DNA from: Capra hircus
Lineage: Eukaryota > Chordata > Mammalia > Artiodactyla > Bovidae
Reading direction: 5' to 3'
DNA length: 64,000 nucleotides
Assembly: GCF_001704415.2 (NCBI RefSeq)
Contig: NC_030836.1
Span: 27,378,001 to 27,442,000 of the forward strand
Position numbers and translations under genes: made by a program. The notes under the pieces are model-generated. The model saw nothing but the letters and a program-made list of their open reading frames with translations. It was not told the DNA's origin and made no database searches. Of the stretch, positions 1 through 11,907 are shown one piece after another. Each line of letters opens with the position of its first letter. The stretch's first letter is position 1.

Positions 1-7
1 GTTTACC

Positions 8-919
8 CAAACTCATGTCCATTGGGAGAAGGCAATGGCACCCCACTCCAGTACTCTTGCCTGGAAAATCCCATGGACAGAGGAGCCTGGGAGGCTGCAG
101 TCCATGGGGTCGCTAAGAGTCAGACACGACTGAGTGACTTCACTTTGACTTTTCACTTTCCTGCATTGGAGAAGGAAATGGCAACCCACTCCAGTGTTCT
201 TGCCTGGAGAATCCCAGGGATGGGGGAGCCTGGTGGGCTGCCATCTATGGGGTCACACAGAGTCGGATACGACTGAAGTGACTTAGCAGCAGCAGCAGCA
301 GCAGCAGTAGCAGCAGCATGTCCATTGAGTTGGTGATGTCATCCAGCCATCTCATCCTCTGTCATCCCCTTCTCCTCCTGCCCCCAATCCCTCCAAGCAT
401 TAGGATATTTTCCAGTGAGTCAACTCTTCGCATGAGGTGGCCAAAGTATTGGAGTTTCAGTTTCAGCATCAGTCCTTCCAATGAACACCCAGGACTGATC
501 TCCTTTAGGATGGACTGGTTGGATCTCCTTGCAGTCCAAGGGACTCTCAAGAGTCTTCTCCAACACCACAGCTCAAAAGCATCAATTCTTTGGTGCTCAG
601 CTTTCTTCAAAGTCCAACTGTCACATCCATACATGACCACTGGAAAAACCATAGCCTTAACTAGATGGACCTTTGTTGGCAAATAATGTCTCTGCTTTTG
701 AGTATGCTATCTAAGTTGGTCATAACTTTCCTTCCAAGGAGTAAGCATCTTTTAATTTCATGGCTTCAATCACCATCTGCAGTGATTTTGGAGCCCAAAA
801 AAATAAAGTCTGACACTGTTTCCCCATCTATTTGCCATGAAGTGATGGGACCAGATGCCATAATCTTAGTTTTCTGAATGTTGAGCTTTAAGCCAACTAT
901 TTCACTCTCCTCTTTCATT
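8..919 (-). mobile_element. BovB (RTE) 3' part, antisense, split by a Bov-A2
   Basis: The minus strand reads BovB ORF2 C-terminal sequence, with two broken frames at 362-682 and 766-918 that include the stretches GLKLNIQKTKIMASGP and RVPWTARRSNQSILKEISPG, both repeated in other BovB copies of this window. BovB is a non-LTR retrotransposon encoding endonuclease and reverse transcriptase. This copy is 5'-truncated, frameshifted and dead. A Bov-A2 SINE sits inside it at 25-316, and an L1 abuts it at about 920. The left end may continue beyond the window. Confidence 0.9.
25..316 (+). mobile_element. Bov-A2 SINE
   Basis: Two Bov-A monomers in tandem (the first starting near 25, the second near 168) end in an (agc)n tail. 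The copy is flanked by an exact target-site duplication catgtccattg at 14-24 and 317-327, which shows that it inserted into the older antisense BovB. Confidence 0.92.
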
Positions 920-2095
920 TTAATGCAAATAAGAACAAAAGTAAACAAGTGGGGCCTGATTAAACTTAAAAGCTTTTGCACAGCAAAGGAAACTATAAGC
1001 AAGCTAAAAATACAACCCTCAGAATGGGGGAAAATAATAGCAAATGAAACAACTGACAAAGGATTAATTTCCAAAATGTACAAGCAGTTCAAACAACTCA
1101 ATAACAGAAAAACAAATAACCTAATCAAAATGTGGGGGGGAAACCTAAACAGACATTTCTCCAAAGAAGACATACAGATAGCTAACAAACACGTGAAAGG
1201 ATGCTCAACACTGCCCATTATTAGAGAAGTGCAAATGAAAACTACAATGAGATATCACCTCACACCAGTCAGAATGGCCATCATCAAAAAGTCTACAATC
1301 AATGCTGGAGAGGGTGTGGAGAAAAGGGAATGCTCTTGCATTGTTGGTAGGAATGTAAATTGATAAGCTTATGGAAGACAGTATGGAGATTCCTTTAAAA
1401 ACTAGGAATAATATCATCATATGACCCAACAATCCCACTCTTAGGCATATACCCTGAGAAAACCAAAATTGAAAAATACATATAAATCCCCTTGTTCATT
1501 GCAGGACTGTTTACAATAGCTAGAATATAGAAGCAATCTAGATGTCCATCAACAGATGAATGGATAAAGAAGTTGTTGTACATATACACAGTGGAATATT
1601 ACTCAATCATAAAAATGAATGCATTTGAGTCCATTTTGATGAGATGGATGAACCTAAAACCTATTATACAGAGTGAAGTAAGTCAGAAAGAGAAAGATAA
1701 ATATCTTATTCTAAAGCATATATACGAAATCTACAAAAATGGTACTGAAAAATTCATTTAAAGGGCAGCAATGGAGAAACAGACATAGAGAACAGACTTA
1801 TGGACATGGGGAGAGGGAAGGAGAGGTGAGATGTATGGAAAGAGTAACATGGAAACTTACATCACCATACATAAAATAGATAGCCAATGGGAATTTGCTG
1901 TATGTCTCAGGATACTCAAGCAGGGGCTCTGTGAAAATCTAGAGGAGTGGGATGGGAGGGAGATGGGAGGGCAGTTCAAAAGGGAGGGGATATATGTATA
2001 CCTATGGCTGATTCATGTTGAGGTTTGACAGAAAACAACAAAATTCCATAAAGCAATTATCCTTCAATACAACATAAATAAATAAATAAATAAAA
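920..2095 (+). mobile_element. L1 LINE, 5'-truncated (end of ORF2, 3'UTR, A-rich tail)
   Basis: The sequence has the typical L1 ORF2 C-terminal region (open pieces at 878-1363 and 1573-1761), then a purine-rich 3'UTR and a (taaa)n tail near 2075-2095. Stops and frameshifts break the frame. It joins antisense BovB directly at its left end, so its 5' target duplication cannot be read. Confidence 0.85.
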
Positions 2096-2930
2096 AAACT
2101 GGTTATCAATCCCAGAGGGAAGCCCTCAGAATTCTTGCCACCTGGGATGAGATACAGTCCCTTCTCTGCATGGCTGGGTGACTTCTCCTGCCTCCTTCCT
2201 TCCTCCTTCCTGCCCTCTCTCTTCTCTCATTTCTATTTAAAACCAGCTGATTTTATCTTCCTTTTCCTTGTTTCAGAAGTCTTTTCTCTATCCTGAGTCC
2301 TTTAGTAAACTCTACTAACTAAATTGTAATTTAATATACTTTTTTTTAAGTTTCACAGACTCACAGAGAAAAAAGAGTGATTACTTGGGGTGGTGGGGGA
2401 GAAGAGAGCCAGGGGATTAAGCACACAACTACTATGCATAAAATAAATAAGCATGACAATTATTATATAGTTACTTTAAATGGAGTCATCTATAAAAATG
2501 CTGTCCATGTGAAACAAATATAACTTTGTAAATCAAATACACTTCAATAAATAAATTAAACCTTATCAGTGAATTTGAGTCATTCAGCGTCTAATTTTCT
2601 TCTATGCAGAAAATATTGCTCAACCCACTTCCTGGTTTTTTGCACTTGAGAGTACACAAGACAGAGAGAGGTGGATCTGACAGTCATCAAGAAGTGATTC
2701 TCAGAGTGTTTGTCATCTCGACTTCCTCCTCTCCTCTTTTCCACTCCTCCCTACTTATTCCTACCCAAGGACTTCTATCTGATCCTTTTATGTGAATTTC
2801 TCAGTCACAGTAATAATAATGCCAGCCACTACCATGTTTTGGGGCACTCACTCTGAGCCACACAACACATAAAGTCTTTACATACCTTCTTTCAGTTACT
2901 ATTCGCAACAGTTAGGTACCAGGTCTTATG
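2096..2930 (+). repeat. Paralogous block, copy 1 (matches 11565-12700)
   Basis: Starting at the phrase aatcccagaggga, this stretch follows 11565-12700 in order. Both copies share the pyrimidine-rich run near 2190-2225, an L1-type 3' fragment (2330-2560), a segment around 2604-2790 and an old MIR (about 2815-2930). Copy 2 lies just 3' of the intact olfactory receptor, so copy 1 is probably the 3' flank of another receptor copy lost or lying to the left of the window. It is diverged and carries no gene of its own. Confidence 0.7.
2815..2930 (+). repeat. MIR fragment
   Basis: An old MIR-type sequence (gccagccactaccatg onward) matches the better-preserved MIR at 12575-12790. It is cut off by a small antisense SINE piece. 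Confidence 0.5.
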
Positions 2931-2985
2931 CCTCCTTCACTGGCATGCAGGTCCTTCACCACTAGCGCCACCTGGGAAGGCCTCA
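2931..2985 (-). mobile_element. tRNA-derived SINE head fragment
   Basis: This is a short antisense match to the tRNA-derived head shared by Bov-tA and CHR (the complement of cttcccaggtggcgctagtgg). It interrupts the MIR. Confidence 0.55.
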
Positions 2986-3159
2986 CTGGTGTATACTTAT
3001 CTTCAGACTAATAATATTGTACACAATATGTACATCATTTCTATGTTGATTATACTACAATAAAATGGGTCTCTTTAAAAAAAAAAAAGACTGCATCTTA
3101 ACACTCAAAATCAATCAATAATCGCAGAATGTGAGATCATATATATGGTTTTGCAAATA

Positions 3160-3690
3160 AAAGAAATGTGGCTAAGTCACAAGTCCAAAGTGTGCAATCT
3201 CCGCTTTTTTCCCTAAACTCACGCAAACACTGACTCACTTTCTATAGCAATTGATTAGTTTTCCCTGATCACAGTACACAACAGTGTCTGATATGTTTTG
3301 CCCAGCGCAATGCTTTCGAGGTCTTTCATATTGTTGTGTATATCAATCATATATTTCTTTTGTATTAGTAGTAACCCGTTGCTTGTATAGATGCACAAAT
3401 TGTTTCCCGCCTGTTGAAGGACAGTTGGTTGTTTCCAGTTGAGTTACTGTGAATAAAGGATAAATAAGCATTCATGTACAGAACTCTTTGTGAACCTATG
3501 TTTCCATTTACCTTAGATAAATAAGAATTCTTTGGCCATAGGCAAGTTTAAAAGAAACTACCAAATAATCCTACAAAGAGGTTGTTTAATTTTAGTTTCC
3601 ATTAGCACTGTATAAGAAGTTCACTTGCTCTCCATTCTCAACAAAATGATGTTGTCACATTTTCAAGTGTTAGCATCTCCAGTGGGTACC
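3160..3690 (-). mobile_element. Old L1 3' region, antisense
   Basis: Read on the + strand, it is the familiar complement of an old mammalian L1 ORF2/3' end: gttgtttccagttgagttac near 3427, then the 'not in scale' stretch through 3690. It is heavily mutated and non-coding. No other structure was recognised between 2986 and 3690 apart from a short A-tract at 3079-3090. Confidence 0.65.
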
Positions 3691-3772
3691 TAGTGAAAGT
3701 GTTAGTCACCCAGTCGGGTCTGGGTAGTATAGCCAGGCTTCTCTACCCATAGGATTCTCCAGGCAAGAAAAT
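3691..3772 (-). mobile_element. Bov-A fragment, antisense
   Basis: A degraded piece ends in the Bov-A phrase aggattctccaggcaagaa. It is short, with no target duplication seen. Confidence 0.6.
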
Positions 3773-4061
3773 GTTAAGCTATATAAGGAAAATGATTGCA
3801 GTGGACTGAAACACACATAAAATATGGTTAAATTAGGAAGAATATAAAGATACTAAAGAAAAAAACTAGCTTTCTTTGTTAGAAATAAGAAACTGTTATT
3901 TTGAAAATTAGAAAATGAAGGTGAGGTAAACGTTTCTATATGAACTGTCGTGATGGATACACAATCTGTGCATGTGATAAAACTGCTTTGAGGTTAATTT
4001 ACTTACACACAAATGAGTATAAATAAAAATGGGGAAATCTGAAGAAGACTAATCGACATGT

Positions 4062-4205
4062 GGGGGCTTCCCCGGTGGCTCAGAGGGAAAAGAATTGTCC
4101 TGCAATGTGGAAGATGAGGGCTCAATCCCTGGGTGTGGAAGATCCCCTGGAGAAGGGAATGGCTACCCACATCAGTATTCTTGCTTGGCAAATTCCAAGG
4201 ACATC
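4062..4205 (+). mobile_element. Bov-tA SINE, 3'-truncated
   Basis: The tRNA-derived head (ggcttccccggtggctcag) runs into the Bov-A part and stops early. The internal A/B box-like sequence is that of a SINE and not of a working tRNA gene. Confidence 0.8.
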
Positions 4206-5950
4206 CTGGGTGTGATATTGTATTATAATTTTGCTAATTGTTCCCATTGGGGAAACTGCTCAAGGGTACACAGGATCTCTCTCTATTATTTCTTGTACCC
4301 CTATGTGAATCTACAATTAACTCAAAAGAAAAAGTTTAATTTAAAAATCTTCACTAGCAGCATTTTCACAGATAATATATTACTGAATGTAGTCTTGAAA
4401 AGGACACATTCTTCTCAGCATATTTTCCTTATGAATGAGAGTATACAAGTGAAGAATTCTTATAAATCTACCTTCTTATGCCCTCAACCTCCTGCCATTC
4501 TACACAATCAATCTAGAAGTCCAACATCAAGGTGACAAATTCAGCACTCCTTATGAATTAATGTTCCTTTAGTGAAATTACACACTTTTATTAAAATAGT
4601 CAACTCTATTTCTTTAATGCTTTCAAATACGCCTTTTAATCATAGTTGATTATGCTTGATCGTGAATAACTAATGATGAGTAACAATCATAATGACAGTG
4701 ACTGATGATAGTGTTGATAATAATAACCGTGGGGGTTGTGGGGCTGGTGGTGCTGCTTGTAATGAGGATAATGTGGATGGTCATTGATGGTAAATTACTT
4801 GAAAGGAGGCATTAGACTATAGTTTCTCAAACAGCAAGTTGACTTCCCCAATAAAAGGAAAATTAACACACTTGGGACCCAAGAACATAATTCACAGCCC
4901 AAGTGTAAATCAAAACTCTAATTGTCCTTTGCTAAGGGCCCCAGTCTCTGAAGTGATTGTCTCCCAGAAATTCTGCTCATATATATATAAATACACCCAC
5001 ACATCTCCCTACCTCATGCACCCTTTTTCATGGTGGCACTGGCCCCTTTGAATAAATTTAGGGCTAGATGTAAATCTATTTGGTCCTCTCATCTCCTAAT
5101 ATTGATTTCCTAACTGTCAAAATCAGGGCATTTCCAAATGCTTCCAGGAGACTGTGTACAGCTGTACATTGGTAGAGGTATTTAATCTCAATTTAAACAA
5201 TTCTATGAGAAAAATATTTCTATCATCATCTCTTGTGTCGGATGCACAGTCTGTGTCTATTTCCAACCCTGTGTTTATCTTCATCTCCGGGTGGTTTTTC
5301 TTTGTGTGCTGTGTTCTCGTGGGCAGCAATCCTGAGCCTCTGATTGTCTGGTAGAACTGGAGGTAGGAATTGTAGTGACCCCAAATATGGGGTCATGTTC
5401 TTCTATTTTATATTATTAGATGATTGTGGGAATCAATAAATAAGTCAATGCTGTCTAGGATTTTCCCATCTGCACCTCACAAAGTAAATACTGTTCAGTC
5501 TATACGGCCATGTGATTTCTGGCAATGGTGTATTCTAGGTGGATTTTCTATGTTTCTTAAGTTTCAAGAGGTGGAATTTGAGTAGAAGGGAATTTGTAAG
5601 ATATTTTTAATCTATTGTTGCTCCCTGCAAGAATTTTTTTTCTTTTTCACAATTAACAGAAATAATACTCAAAAAATTTTAGTTAACTCTGATAGCAATT
5701 ATTATAAAGTTAGCAATTTAACCATCAGTAATTTAACATGTAGAGTTTATAGTATAATTCAGATTTTCTTGTCTTCATACTATTAATATAATCAAGGATT
5801 TTTACACCTAGAAAAAGAAATATAGTTAGTGCTAAAGTTACTATTATTATAGGAACAAGACAATGCATTATAAAATTATAAAGTGATATATTAAAAAAGG
5901 CTACAAAATACTTGTATGGTTATACACATATAGATACGTATGTGAAACTG
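4206..5950. other. Intergenic stretch, mostly unrecognised
   Basis: Positions 4210-4330 look like the 3' end of an old L1. The rest is AT-rich sequence without a recognisable repeat or coding frame. Short open frames at 4839-5051 and 5123-5354 show no protein family that I know. Confidence 0.4.
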
Positions 5951-5954
5951 AAAT

Positions 5955-6156
5955 GACATGCTCAGTCATGTTGGACTCTTTGGGATCCTGTGGACTGAAG
6001 CCCACCAGGCTCCTCTGTCCATGGGATTCTCCAGGCAAGAATGTTGGTGTCAGTTGCCATGCCCATCTCCAGGGATTCTTCCCAACCCAGGGATGAAACC
6101 CTGGGTCTCCTGCATTGCAAGCAGATACTTTTACATCTGAGTCACTAGGGAAGCCT
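5955..6156 (-). mobile_element. Bov-tA SINE, antisense
   Basis: The complement of Bov-A (ttctccaggcaagaatg) is followed by the complement of the tRNA-derived head, ending in tagggaagcc. Confidence 0.85.
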
Positions 6157-6177
6157 AGATACATATTTTTTTGATGT

Positions 6178-6295
6178 TCAGTGTCCAAGTTGTGTCTGAC
6201 TCTTTGTGATCCCATGGACTTCAGCATGCCAAGCCTCCCTGTCCCTCATCATCTCCCAGAGTTTGCTCAATTCATGTCCATTGAATCAGTGATGT
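6178..6295 (-). mobile_element. BovB 3' end fragment, antisense
   Basis: A short antisense BovB 3' terminus (ggacttcagcatgccaagcc and following bases) matches the ends of the larger copies at 33757 and 34672. Confidence 0.75.
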
Positions 6296-6439
6296 ATATA
6301 TGCAATGAAGCACTGGAAAAAACCTAAAAAATCATGATGACTATTTCTTGTCTCCAAGGAGCTGGAAGGTTATTTTATTTTTGCTTATTTGTATTCCTGA
6401 TTTTCTGCAATGCACATATTGGCTTGGTAATTTTTCTTT

Positions 6440-6758
6440 TTTATTTCATAAATTAATTAATTAGGGTTTTTTTCTGCACAGGGTCTTTGGAGTTGCACAA
6501 AGGCTTCCTCTAGTTGCAGCAAGTGAGGGCTACTCTCTAGTTGCTGTGCACGGGCTTCTCTTGACAGTGGCTTATCTTGTTGCAAAGCATGGGATCTAGG
6601 GCACAGGTCTCAGTACTTGCAGAACTCATGCTTAAGTAGTTGTGGCGCACAAGCTTAGTTGCTCTGTGGCATGTGGGATCTTCCCAGATCAGGGATCAAC
6701 TCATGTCGCCTGTGCTGACAGACAGATTCTGAACCACTGGACCACCAGGGAAGTCCTG
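6440..6758 (-). mobile_element. CHR SINE, antisense
   Basis: This is the complement of a CHR-type tRNA-derived SINE. The T-rich end lies at 6440-6475, and the head complement (ccaccagggaagtcc) at about 6742-6758. Confidence 0.8.
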
Positions 6759-6759
6759 A

Positions 6760-8089
6760 TAATTATTCTTTAATGCATCTGAAATTGCCCATGAAATCTA
6801 TCATCTTTGTCCAAAAATTCAATAAGTTAACTTCACTAAATAATAATAAACTGCTACAAAAAAGATAACCTAGAATAAGATAACATAGTTTAGTGGAAAA
6901 ATAACAAACTGGTAGACAGAAGTCCTAAGGTTTAATTAGATCAAGTTCCCTGTCTTCCTAGTTTTACATCTTTTGGTAACTTATTTAAATTTTAGAGCTT
7001 CCGTTTCCTAGAGAAGAGGAAAATAATACAGCATTCCCCTTTGTATATGTTATGCACAATGTAAGACATCGAGGATAAAACACATTCAATCACAACATTG
7101 CTTAAACCTCTAGGTGTCTCGATTTGTAAGGCTACATACTTGGGCAAAGGGAAGAGTTCATGATCAGAAGAAAGCAGTTTCAGTTTCAAGTTCTTCATAA
7201 TTAGAAAGTCTCTGGAAAGTCACTTAGTGTCTGGCACTTCAGTTTTCTCCACATAAACATGTGAATGAAAATTCTACTCTAAACACATTTCTCCTCATAA
7301 GCAAAACTTTTCAGAGTTAATGAGAATGACTTTTGAAGAGCAGTATACAAAAGTTAGTAACTCTGTAAGTAACCAATTAAAATAGTGCAAATTTAAGACT
7401 TTAACTTAAAGAATACCTGTCAGAGAAGGGATATCTATAGGTATCATATCCAGCAATAATGATCCATGCTTCTTAGGACATGTCTGTAACTTAAGTATTG
7501 TCATTAAGGAGATGATGGTTTGATATCATGATCAAAATGAAAATAAGAACAATAATAAAAAGTAGCTGGTGAGCATTTACTCTGGAATATCCTATATGTC
7601 AGGGTCCAGGCTTCACCAGAGATTAATTAATTAGAATCTCTCTGGGTGGAACATAGATATCAACACTTTTTAAACGTTGCAGGTGATTATAATGGACAGC
7701 CAATGCTGAGAACCATTGCCTTAGGGCCTGAGGCCAGTGAAAAACTAGGTAAACTTTCCAGACATCTACTGACAACTCATATTTGTAAAGGAAATGATAT
7801 CTTGAAAAAAAAATTCTAACTGCATTATCCCATATTATTTTTACAACCAGCTTAGAAACTGGTATCACTCGTTTCTTCATCTTTCAGACACAGAAATTGA
7901 CTTGAAACTCAATAATACTGTTGTAACTACCGTATCCCCCTGACACTTCATCAATCTGAGATAGGTTACTGGATGTTCACATGCAGCCAATATTTAGGAC
8001 TTGCATAAATAATAGAAGAATTTCATTTCTGAAAGAAAATATATCTCTGATATTAACTCTACTGCTTATTACCTACAGGATTGAGATTC
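6760..8089. other. Low-copy intergenic DNA, partly duplicated
   Basis: No gene is visible. Pieces at about 6915-7100, 7440-7560 and 7690-7880 match pieces at about 29035-29520, 30300-30450 and 33005-33180 in the same order. One shared phrase is gatccatgcttct at 7462 and 30339. Some of this similarity may come from old MIR copies present in both blocks. Confidence 0.5.
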
Positions 8090-8275
8090 TCAAACGTGAA
8101 CCTTCTTCAGCCTCATCTGGAGAGAGGGCAATACACAGATCACTGGGCCCCATCCCAGAGTTCCTGATTTGGTAGACCTGGGGTGAGGCCTGAGAATCTG
8201 CATCTCTAATGTCTTCAAGTGATGCCAATGATGCTGGCCCAGGAATGCACTGTTTGATTTGTTTTGAATTCCAGA
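8090..8275 (+). mobile_element. MER5A-like hAT-type DNA element
   Basis: Bases from agattctcaaacgtgaacc through the middle phrase ctgggccccatcccagagtt match the non-autonomous MER5A pattern. It has no coding capacity. A second such element lies at 29812-29990. Confidence 0.7.
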
Positions 8276-8399
8276 CATGGAGTTCAGAGAACAGAGAGAA
8301 TAGTGTAGTCCGGAGTGCTTAGAAAGAATCCATGGAGGACCTACAGACTTTTGAAAAAGAAGTGGATTTTGTTGGTCTTATAGGAATCATAGAGAAATT

Positions 8400-8520
8400 T
8401 TTCTTAAACTGGGAGGATTATTAAGATGATCTGGTTCAATCATTCTGTTTATAGATAGGGAAACCAAGCCCAGAGAGGTAAAGGACATGTCCAAAGGTAC
8501 ACAGCTAGTGTATGCCAAAA
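8400..8520 (+). repeat. MIR-like fragment
   Basis: The MIR core phrases gggaaaccaagcccagagag and acacagctagtgta are present. It is old and diverged. Confidence 0.5.
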
Positions 8521-9128
8521 AATGTCTGGAATTCAGATATTTTTATTGTTAGGTCAATTCTTTTTCCTCTATACAGTGATTTTGGCGTGTGTGGGATAGA
8601 AATTAGGATGGAAATTCGGCCTGATTGAATCAACAGGTTTGTATGAGAGATCCATGGGAGATATGAGCTAAATAAGGTGAAGACCAGATCCTGGAGGATC
8701 TTGAACATTATCTTGAAGACTTTAAATGCAGAACAACAGGAAGACATACGAAATGCTTCAAGTCTTGTTCTGTCTTTTCTCACCAAGGTAGGTGATATAG
8801 GTATGTAGGTATGGAGAAGACATTGGAATTGAGGAAGGAAGTGGAGCTTGAGGAGTCTGGAAGACCTTGTAACAGTCCAGGTGTTAGTGCAGTTAGAGGA
8901 GTAACTGCATTTCAGTTTGCATTTAGAAATTTGTAGGGGGTTTTGAAGATGACACGCAATTCTTTGGTAAGATGTGTGTACCCAGAATTCTTAGAGAGAA
9001 CTTGGGAGTAGAAAGCCTGGAGAACTAGCCTTTTACCTTAACTCTGTATATGGTTGTAAATGACGTTTTAGTATCTAAGTGATGATTCCTCTTAAGGAAG
9101 CCAAGCCTGGAAAGTAGAAGTAGAAAAT
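8521..9128. other. Intergenic, nothing recognised
   Basis: A+T-balanced, non-coding sequence. The open frame on the minus strand at 8505-8786 has no recognisable family. Confidence 0.4.
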
Positions 9129-9129
9129 A

Positions 9130-9337
9130 ACACTATGGCTCAGAGGTTAAAGCGTCTGCCTGCAATGCGGGAGACCTGGGTTTGATCCCTGGGTCAGGAA
9201 GATCCCCTGGAGAAGGAAATGGCAGCCAACTCCAGTATTCTTGCCTGGAGAAGCCCATGGACGGAGGAGACTGGTGGGCTACAGTGTACGGGATCGCAAA
9301 GAGTCGGACACGACTGAGCGACTTAACTCACTCACTC
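9130..9337 (+). mobile_element. Bov-tA SINE
   Basis: The tRNA-derived head (tctgcctgcaatgcgggaga) is followed by a Bov-A body ending gagtcggacacgactgagcg. Confidence 0.88.
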
Positions 9338-10239
9338 AGTGTGAAAATAGTGATAGAGGAAGGGTAAAGGGCAGAAGGAGCAGATGGACAGTGAATGAAA
9401 CCAGCTTCCAAGGGAGGGCCTGGACATCTCTGTCGGAAGAGCTATGTTAAAGCTAGGGAGTCAGGCCACCAGGGACTGCAGCCTCACACTGTCGTTTTAT
9501 GACTCAAGAGGCCAATGGAAGTAAGAGCTGCCTGCTGGACCGACAAATGCTTTGGGTGGATGGATTGTACTCAAGCCCAGGCACATACATGTATCCACAT
9601 AGATTTTCAACCAGGGCTGATGAGAATAGATTGATACAATCCTTACCAGGCCAGTGAATTGGCACAGGGTACGATACTTTAAAATATTTTTCCACCCTCA
9701 GGAATCTTTTTCCATCTCTAAGGAAAAACTTTAAAAGTCAGCAAGAAAGTGAGAACACAGACCTTCAAATAATATCTCATACTGGATCTGAGAGTTTGGG
9801 TTGCAGAAAAAAATCTGGTCCTAGAGTATTCAACAAATACTGAGCCGAACCTGTTAAACACCAGATGCTATGCTAAGTGTTGGACTTTAATCTTTTGATC
9901 ATATTACATCAAATGTTGTTGATACAGAATATTAACATTTGGTTCTATTTTGCATTAAGTTCTTTAAGCTCCATGAGGATTCTCCAGGCAAGAATAGCGG
10001 AGTGGGTTGCCAGACCCACTGTGCTAGGCTATTTGAGAACCATTAAAGTGGCAGCAGCTCCAGATCTTGCCCCCTTTTTGGTTCTTCTTTGAAATACTCA
10101 AGGTCTTGTCTTCCTCCCAAAACAAACTGCAGAATGAGGGAATATTCATCAGGAAAGACACCAGAATCGCTCAGCTGGCCCAGATTCTCAAAACTAGCTT
10201 CACCAAGCAGGGCAAGAAGCAGCCTTTCATGCAATTCTT

Positions 10240-10269
10240 CTCTCACATCACACAGGTCCCCCAAGGAGA
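10240..10269 (+). promoter_or_regulatory. Possible splice acceptor and 5'UTR before the receptor start
   Basis: A pyrimidine-rich run ends in cacatcacacag at about 10257, followed by 12 bases and the ATG at 10270. Olfactory receptor genes usually have non-coding 5' exons spliced just before a single coding exon, so this acceptor is plausible. It is inferred and not proven. Confidence 0.4.
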
Positions 10270-11199
10270 ATGGCTGCAGAAAATCACTCTACAGTGACTG
10301 AGTTCATTCTTGGAGGTTTAACAAGTCAACCAGAGCTCCAGCTCCCCCTCTTCTTCCTCTTCCTTGGGATCTATTCCATCACCATGGTAGGGAACCTGGG
10401 CATGATAACCCTGATTTGTCTGAACGCTCAGCTTCATACCCCCATGTACTATTTCCTCAGCAACCTGTCCTTTGTGGATCTCTGCTACTCCTCTGTCACT
10501 ACCCCTAAGATGCTGGTGAACTTTGTGTCAGAGAAGAACACCATCTCCTATGCAGGGTGCATGGCCCAGCTCTACTTCTTCATTGTGTTTGTTGTTGCTG
10601 AGTGTTACATGCTGACAGTGATGGCCTATGACCGCTATGTTGCCATCTGCAGGCCTTTGCTTTACAACATCATCATGTCTCATCGAGTCTGCTCCCTGCT
10701 GGTGGCTGGCGTCTATATCATGGGACTCATTGGCTCAACCATAGAGACTTGCCTCATGTTGAAACTGCCCTATTGTGGACACCTCATCAGTCATTACTTC
10801 TGTGATATCGTCCCCCTGATGAAACTTTCCTGCTTTAGCACCTATGACATTGAGATGACAGTCTTCTTTTTGGCTGGATTCAACATCGTAGTTACTAGCT
10901 TAACAGTCCTAATTTCCTATACCTTCATCCTGTCCAGTATCCTCCGCATCAGCACCACCGAGGGACGGTCCAAAGCCTTCAGCACCTGCAGCTCCCACTT
11001 GGTAGCCGTGGGGATTTTCTATGGAACGACCGCCTTCATGTACTTGAAACCCTCCACGGCCAGCTCCCTGGCCCAGGAGAATGTGGCCTCTGTGTTCTAC
11101 ACCACAGTGATCCCCATGCTGAACCCCCTGATCTACAGCTTGAGGAATAAGGAGGTAAAGGCTGCCATGCAGAAAACTCTGAAGGGAAAATTGCTTTGA
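10270..11199 (+). CDS. Olfactory receptor, family 8-type, intact
   Basis: A single-exon class A GPCR of 309 residues detects odorants in olfactory neuron cilia and signals through the olfactory G protein. Family marks are visible: an N-glycosylation site NHS at residues 5-7, GNLGMI in TM1 (41-46), LHTPMYYFLSNLS at 55-67, Cys97 for the conserved disulfide, MAYDRYVAIC at the end of TM3 (118-127), extracellular-loop-2 cysteines at about 161-188, KAFSTCSSH at the start of TM6 (235-243) and PMLNPLIYSLRN in TM7 (282-293). The length is normal and there is no stop or frameshift. The start MAAENHSTVTEF is typical of OR8 receptors, and OR8 genes lie next to PANX3 in human, so OR8A/OR8B-like is the best placement. 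The exact ortholog cannot be fixed by eye. The broken receptor at 33541 shares its start. Confidence 0.93.
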   Translation: MAAENHSTVTEFILGGLTSQPELQLPLFFLFLGIYSITMVGNLGMITLICLNAQLHTPMYYFLSNLSFVDLCYSSVTTPKMLVNFVSEKNTISYAGCMAQLYFFIVFVVAECYMLTVMAYDRYVAICRPLLYNIIMSHRVCSLLVAGVYIMGLIGSTIETCLMLKLPYCGHLISHYFCDIVPLMKLSCFSTYDIEMTVFFLAGFNIVVTSLTVLISYTFILSSILRISTTEGRSKAFSTCSSHLVAVGIFYGTTAFMYLKPSTASSLAQENVASVFYTTVIPMLNPLIYSLRNKEVKAAMQKTLKGKLL

Positions 11200-11243
11200 T
11201 GCAAATGTCATCATTCTTGCTCAAATTTAAAAATAAGTTGTTA

Positions 11244-11562
11244 TAGACTTTTGGACTCTGTGGGAGAAGGCGAGTGTGGGATGATTTGAGAGAATAGCAT
11301 TGAAACATGTATTTTACCATATGTGAAATAGATTGCCAGTCCAGGTTCAATGCATGAGACAGGGTGCTCAGGGCTGGTGCAATGGGATGGCCCTGAGGGA
11401 TGGGATGGGGAGGGAGGTGGGATGGGGCTTCAGGATGGGAAACACATGTACATCCATGGCTGATTCATGTCAATGTATGGTAAAAAACCACCACAATATT
11501 GTAAAGTCATTAGCCTTTAATTAAAACAAATAAATTAATTTAAAATTTAAAAAAAGAAAAAA
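11244..11562 (+). mobile_element. L1 3' end, severely 5'-truncated
   Basis: Ruminant L1 3'UTR sequence (gattgccagtccaggttcaa, then gggagggaggtgggatgggg) ends in an A-rich tail. It is flanked by imperfect copies of ataagttgttata (about 11231-11243) and ataagctgttata (about 11563-11576). It inserted just 45 bases after the receptor stop codon and may lie in its 3'UTR. Confidence 0.8.
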
Positions 11563-11907
11563 AATAAGCTGTTATAAATCCCAGAGGGAACTCTTCTGAA
11601 TGATCGCCACTAGGGATGGGATACAGTCCCTTCTCTGAATGTCTGGGTGACTTCTCCTGCCTCCTTCCCTCTTCCTTCCTTCCCTCTCTCTACTCTCAGA
11701 TCTATTTAAAACCAGATGATTTTAATGTCATTTCTCTCATTTAGGAAACTTTTCCTCTGTCCTGAGTCCTGTGGTAGAACTCTACTCTCTTAATTATAAT
11801 TTAACATCAATTTTAAACTTTCACAGATTCACAGATAAAGAGACTAAACAGTGGCTACCGGGGGGAGGGACACTAGGGGAATGGGATTAAGAAACACTAC
11901 TGTGTAT

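Noticed and set aside
2941..2985. CTCF-like motif in the SINE head fragment near 2965
   Set aside because: It has gcgccacct but then ggga in place of the needed gtgg.
5123..5354. Overlapping frames on both strands
   Set aside because: No domain, no codon signal and no splice context.
8090..8275. MER5A-like copies at 8.1 and 29.8 kb as further proof of block duplication
   Set aside because: They sit in a different order relative to the other shared pieces, so they are probably separate insertions.
9130..9337. tRNA gene in Bov-tA heads
   Set aside because: The heads keep pol III box-like sequence but cannot fold into a full cloverleaf with an anticodon arm. They are SINE parts.
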